This document shows, piece after piece, positions 62,044 to 64,000 of a stretch of DNA of 64,000 nt. This stretch comes from Prauserella aidingensis. GTDB lineage: Bacteria > Actinomycetota > Actinomycetes > Mycobacteriales > Pseudonocardiaceae. The notes below the pieces were generated by a model. That model had not been told where the DNA came from and searched no databases. It saw only the letters and a program-made list of their open reading frames with translations. The translations under genes and the position numbers were made by a program. Position 1 is the first letter of the stretch; each line of letters starts with the position of its first letter. The stretch spans positions 372,001 through 436,000 of the forward strand of contig NZ_JAMTCN010000002.1 in the NCBI RefSeq assembly GCF_024171865.1. Reading direction: 5' to 3'.

Positions 62044-63189
62044 TCAGTGCACGAGCGAGTCGGTGTCGAGTCCCATCGCCCTGGCCAGGGTCGCGAACTT
62101 CGCCGACGTCTCGTCCAGCTCGGCCTGCGGGTCCGAGTCGGCGACGATCCCGCCTCCCGCGTACATCCGCAGTGACGTCGCGCCCGCGTCGGCGCAACGG
62201 ATCGACACGGTCCACTCGCCGTCGCCGTCGGCGTCGACCCAGCCGGTCGCGCCTGCGTAGTAGTCGCGGTCGAACGGCTCCAGCTCGCCGATCAGCCGCC
62301 GCGCGGAGTCGACGGGCGTGCCGCAGATCGCGGGCGTCGGATGGAGCGCCGAGGCCAGGTGCAGTGCGGTGGTCGCGGGGTCGGCCAGCTGCCCGGTGAT
62401 GCGGGTGCCGAGGTGCCACATCGCCGGGGTGCGTTCCAGCGAGGGTTCGGCGGGCACGTCGAGGTCGCGGCAGAACGGGCGAAGCGCCTCCGTGACGGCC
62501 TCGGTGAGGATCGCGTGCTCGAGCCGGTCCTTCTTCGAGGTGAGCAGCGCTTCAGCGTTCGCAGTGTCGGTGGTCGTGTCGGCAGAACGGGGCATGGATC
62601 CCGCGTACGGGTGCGCCACGACGCGGTCGCCGCGACGGGAGACGAGCAGTTCCGGGCTCGCGCCGAGCAGTGTGCGCCCGCCGGGCAGTTCCGCGCCGAA
62701 CACGTAGCCGTGCCGGTGGTCGAGCACCAGGTTCCGCACGATCGACGCCACCGGCACCTCGTGGGTGAACTCCACGTCCAGCGCCCGCGCCAGCACCACC
62801 TTCCGCAGGTCTCGGACGGCCAGTTCGGTGACGGCCGTGCGCACCGCGTCGGTATGGCCCCGTGGCTCCGGCACGGGGCGCACCGCGGCCGGAGCGCCGA
62901 TGCGTTCCCTGGTGAGTCGGCCGACGCCGGGGTGAGCCGGGCCCGCGGTGTGCGTCGCCTGCGGGACGACGAGCCGCGCGGGTGTGCCTGCCGGGGCGTC
63001 GTACGGCAGGACGCCTGCCGCGATGCCGCCGCCGCGGTCGGCGAGTGCCGTGGCCACCCGGCCCGCGAGCGCGTCCTCGTCGGTCCCGGTGATCTCGTCC
63101 TCGATGCCGCGGGCGAGGACCGTGCGCCGCGCGGTGGCGAACAGGAAGTCGCCGCGCCGGTACTGCTCGACCAGGCGCGCGGCGTCCAT
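62044..63189 (-). CDS. Isochorismate synthase
   Basis: A 381-residue chorismate-utilising enzyme that isomerises chorismate to isochorismate, the first step toward 2,3-dihydroxybenzoate siderophores (also salicylate or menaquinone). Markers are LRKVVLARALDVEF, LLGASPELLVSRRGDRVVAHP, GSMPRSADTTTD, the core LLTSKKDRLEHAIL, HLGTRITGQL, LHPTPAICGTP and the C-terminal RCADAGATSLRMYAGGGIVADSDPQAEL metal-binding region, in the usual EntC/DhbC order. The gene starts 4 bases after the phosphopantetheinyl transferase, so they are one operon, and this supports the siderophore reading. Confidence 0.93.
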   Translation of the reverse strand: MDAARLVEQYRRGDFLFATARRTVLARGIEDEITGTDEDALAGRVATALADRGGGIAAGVLPYDAPAGTPARLVVPQATHTAGPAHPGVGRLTRERIGAPAAVRPVPEPRGHTDAVRTAVTELAVRDLRKVVLARALDVEFTHEVPVASIVRNLVLDHRHGYVFGAELPGGRTLLGASPELLVSRRGDRVVAHPYAGSMPRSADTTTDTANAEALLTSKKDRLEHAILTEAVTEALRPFCRDLDVPAEPSLERTPAMWHLGTRITGQLADPATTALHLASALHPTPAICGTPVDSARRLIGELEPFDRDYYAGATGWVDADGDGEWTVSIRCADAGATSLRMYAGGGIVADSDPQAELDETSAKFATLARAMGLDTDSLVH

Positions 63190-63193
63190 ACCG

Positions 63194-63904
63194 TCAGTGT
63201 CCCAGTGCGGCCGGCTGCGGGCTCCACCAATGCTCTGTGACGTCCAGCTCGTCGCCGGTGAGGACAGCCACCGCGGCGTCGTAGCCGTCGCCGGGCTGCA
63301 GCGAAGCGAGCCTGGTCGTGGCGGGGTCCAGGGTGGGCGCCTCGGACGACACGAGACGTGTCCGCTCGCCGGGGGCCGACAGGGTGAGGCTCGTCAGCGG
63401 GATACGCAGACCTTTGCCGGTCGCCTTCATCAGGGCTTCCTTGCCGGTCCAGTAGCGGAAGAACGCACGCGTGCGGTCGTCGTCGGGCAGCTCGGCCACG
63501 GCGGTGCGTTCGGCCTCGGACAGGGCGTAGTCGAGGAGCCCGTCGTCGGCGCGGCGCGTCGTGGACTCGACGTCGAGTCCCAGTTCGGCGCCGTCGGTGA
63601 GGGCGAGGCCCACGCGGTCGCCGGAATGGGAGATCGACAGCCGGAGCCTGCTGCCGGGGATGCGCGGCGGGCCGTGTTGCTTGTCGCAGTCCTCGCAGGT
63701 CGCGTCGAACACGACGTCGGCCGCGGGGATACCGAGGCGCCTGCCGACCAGGGTCTTCGCGAGGACTCGCCCGGTGAGGAACCGCCGACGGTCTTCGGGT
63801 TTGCGGTACGCCGAGTACCGGTCCAGCTCGACGTCGGTCAGAAGCTCCCGGTCCTCGGCGGTGTCGTCCACCGGAACCGCCCACCAGACGGAACACGTGA
63901 TCAT
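63194..63904 (-). CDS. 4'-phosphopantetheinyl transferase (Sfp type)
   Basis: A 236-residue Sfp-type enzyme that loads phosphopantetheine onto carrier proteins of NRPS, PKS or siderophore assembly. The motifs LSISHSGDRVGLALTDG, ELGLDVES (metal-binding Asp and Glu) and YWTGKEALMKATGKGL are complete. TAGTCT lies 7 bases before ATG 63904, consistent with a leaderless mRNA. Its partner downstream is isochorismate synthase. No iron box was seen in the 96 bases left upstream, but the true upstream region is cut by the window edge. Confidence 0.95.
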   Translation of the reverse strand: MITCSVWWAVPVDDTAEDRELLTDVELDRYSAYRKPEDRRRFLTGRVLAKTLVGRRLGIPAADVVFDATCEDCDKQHGPPRIPGSRLRLSISHSGDRVGLALTDGAELGLDVESTTRRADDGLLDYALSEAERTAVAELPDDDRTRAFFRYWTGKEALMKATGKGLRIPLTSLTLSAPGERTRLVSSEAPTLDPATTRLASLQPGDGYDAAVAVLTGDELDVTEHWWSPQPAALGH

Positions 63905-64000
63905 GCCGATAAGACTAGCCGGGAGACGGTGGGTCTGTGAGCGGTTCGAGTGCGAGGGCGGCGCCGCGGGTGTGGGCAGCGTTCCCCCGTGTTGGTCGCC

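Noticed and set aside
63905-64000. Search for an iron box in front of the phosphopantetheinyl transferase.
   Set aside because: Only a leaderless -10 (TAGTCT) is visible; no TTAGGTTAG-like palindrome occurs in the remaining 96 bases.

Overview
The window is high-GC actinobacterial DNA (roughly 70% G+C by eye, many GTG starts, strong third-position G/C). The gene set (SepH, DUF3027, DUF2537, DUF2530, DUF2771, mIHF, mycobacterial-type SerC, an EphD-like fusion, type VII secretion substrates) points to Pseudonocardiaceae. A Saccharomonospora- or Amycolatopsis-like genome is the best guess; this is inference from gene content, not a database match. No rRNA, tRNA, CRISPR array, phage or transposase gene was seen.

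Layout. 1-10 kb: the end of an acyl-CoA synthetase, a HAD phosphatase, a small membrane protein, a cold-shock-domain protein, a DUF2771 lipoprotein with a large MFS protein, a glutamine cyclotransferase lipoprotein, and DUF3027 overlapping a 984-residue HSP90/sacsin-like ATPase. 10-20 kb: DUF2530, an NCS2 purine permease, MarR with an MFS exporter, an IdeR-type iron box, superoxide dismutase, heme oxygenase with a TetR and a clear operator, a GCS2-like ligase, a SpoU methyltransferase with DUF2537. 20-29 kb: a sugar/envelope region with an SDR epimerase, a rare GT-C plus GT2 fusion glycosyltransferase, GtrA, UDP-sulfoquinovose synthase, SepH and a Tat-exported arylsulfotransferase-like protein. 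29-36 kb: SerC, a serine hydrolase, an EphD-like hydrolase-reductase fusion and a three-gene type VII secretion cassette. 36-42 kb: the urease operon ureABCFGD, then pdxH. 42-50 kb: transporters, aldose epimerase, amidohydrolase, a decayed amidohydrolase, acyl-CoA dehydrogenase. 50-64 kb: TetR, PfkB kinase, citrate synthase, a glpD/tetR pair divergent from an alkyl-DHAP-synthase-like gene, a gamma-glutamylcyclotransferase-like gene, a C39-like peptidase, FadD, mIHF, and an isochorismate synthase/phosphopantetheinyl transferase pair.

Non-coding structure is the most unusual part. Two repeat families recur between genes. One is a tandem array with an exact 21-bp period and a CAACACGG core, seen three times; two of these arrays face each other around a broken amidohydrolase gene. 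The other is an interspersed palindrome of about 50 bp with a 7-base centre, seen eight times, in convergent, divergent and intra-operon gaps. Its arms come in two interchangeable types. Several regulators have visible inverted-repeat operators. At least eleven genes look leaderless, with a TAnnnT hexamer 6-8 bases before the start codon.

Functional themes: iron, heme and oxidative stress (iron box, SodA, heme oxygenase, isochorismate synthase, phosphopantetheinyl transferase); acyl/glycerol lipid metabolism (two acyl-CoA synthetases, acyl-CoA dehydrogenase, GlpD, alkyl-DHAP synthase, EphD); a possible sulfoquinovose-containing glycoconjugate; and nitrogen supply through urease.
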